Assembly: GCF_000378745.1 (NCBI RefSeq)
Contig: NZ_KB905269.1
Coordinates: 58,719 to 122,718, forward strand
Source: Prevotella amnii DSM 23384 = JCM 14753
GTDB lineage: Bacteria; Bacteroidota; Bacteroidia; Bacteroidales; Bacteroidaceae
Direction: 5' to 3'
Length of the DNA: 64,000 nt
The notes beneath the pieces are model-generated. The model was given only the letters and a program-made list of their open reading frames with translations, did no database searches and was not told the origin of the DNA. Below, one piece after another: positions 63,661 to 64,000 of this stretch (its first letter is position 1; each line of letters begins with the position of its first letter). The translations under genes were made by a program, and so were the position numbers.

Positions 63661-64000
63661 ATTACTGTCCGCTAAACATAGAAATCCTTATTCCAACTCA
63701 TTGAGACAAAATAGTTCGGATGACAGCATGTTAGCGACAAGCCCCCTTATTCATTTTCTGGTACCTCTGGTGGCGATTCAGCCGCTGCTTCAAGCATGAG
63801 TTTCATGTCGGCATCTGGCATGTTGAATAAATTATTCATGTTGAGGTATTCCATAAGTACAATGCGCACCATAGTAGCCAGCCCTGAGAAACTCCACCGC
63901 CTCCGCAATGAGCTTTGCAGCAGTGACAGTAATAGATTGGCAATGAGTGTGCCCCAAATCTGTATCTTGATGGCGTTGGCACTCTCGCCATAGAAGTATC
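63661..64000 (-). mobile_element. IS4-family element, one end inside the window
   Basis: The element's terminal repeat ATTACTGTCCGCTAAAC starts at 63661, just after the barrel-protein gene. Its transposase (minus strand) runs off the right edge. The other end and any target duplication lie outside. Confidence 0.75.
63747..64000 (-). CDS. IS4-family transposase, C-terminal part
   Basis: The minus strand encodes the C-terminal 83 residues, including YFYGESANAIKIQIWGTLIA, the E-containing end of the IS4 DDE fold (compare YxxG-x-x-NAI-x-x-QIW in IS4 transposases), and finishing PPEVPENE. The gene begins beyond base 64000. An IS4-type identity is from motif memory; the exact subgroup is not determined. 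Confidence 0.75.
   Translation of the reverse strand, partial: YFYGESANAIKIQIWGTLIANLLLSLLQSSLRRRWSFSGLATMVRIVLMEYLNMNNLFNMPDADMKLMLEAAAESPPEVPENE

Noticed and set aside
1..64000. tRNA, rRNA or CRISPR array
   Set aside because: I saw no cloverleaf with TTC-A-A-type T-loops, no rRNA sequence and no regular spacer-repeat series by eye; a tRNAscan or Infernal run would settle this.

Overview
The window looks like a chromosome segment of a low-GC member of the Bacteroidales, most likely Prevotella or a close relative. Reasons: genes are preceded by the Bacteroidetes promoter signature (TTTG, about 20 bp, then TAnnTTTG); Shine-Dalgarno sites are weak; there is a SusC/SusD locus; and the window carries a class III fructose-1,6-bisphosphatase, a SPOR protein, a MsrB-MsrA fusion and a membrane-anchored MutS-like ATPase. 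The assignment rests on recognised families only; no database search was run. I saw no rRNA, tRNA or CRISPR array.

Layout. 1-8 kb: SPOR protein (5' end off the window), zinc-ribbon/FHA protein, ftsE, aspartokinase, two glycosyltransferase-type genes and fbp. 8-11.7 kb: a beta-barrel protein, branched-chain aminotransferase and an AmpG-like permease. 11.7-18.5 kb: a stand-alone IMP cyclohydrolase domain leading into the rod-shape cluster mreB-mreC-mreD-mrdA-rodA. 18.7-23 kb: a YeiH-type permease, two very short genes with their own signals, and a trxB-msrBA redox operon. 23-35 kb (minus strand): a SusC-SusD-DUF4843-PKD-like lipoprotein operon ending in two paralogous M10-like metalloproteases, one of which has lost its zinc site. 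35-41 kb: a YiiX-like hydrolase, a small peptide plus large surface lipoprotein behind a leader with a C9 tract, a HAD phosphatase and class II aldolase. 41-56 kb: housekeeping genes (MutS-like, gdhA, rlpA, nnr, hpt-adk, obgE-pgeF, stand-alone AICAR transformylase, ridA, rplS), a 5'-nucleotidase split in two genes, and a 55-residue ferredoxin.

From 56.0 kb to the end the DNA changes character. It becomes visibly richer in G and C and is bounded by mobile-element debris: a 142-bp MITE-like element, a broken IS30 transposase, and the end of an IS4-family element running off the window. Between them lie an OmpR-type response regulator, a sensor kinase, an MgtA-type P-type ATPase and an outer-membrane barrel protein, probably an acquired envelope cation-response module. 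Its ATPase promoter has four 11-bp tandem units next to a perfect 26-bp palindrome overlapping the -7 box. This is the strongest candidate for something undescribed in the window.

Two enzymes usually made as single polypeptides are divided here: PurH (cyclohydrolase at 11.8 kb, transformylase at 51 kb) and 5'-nucleotidase (adjacent genes at 53.8 and 54.7 kb).
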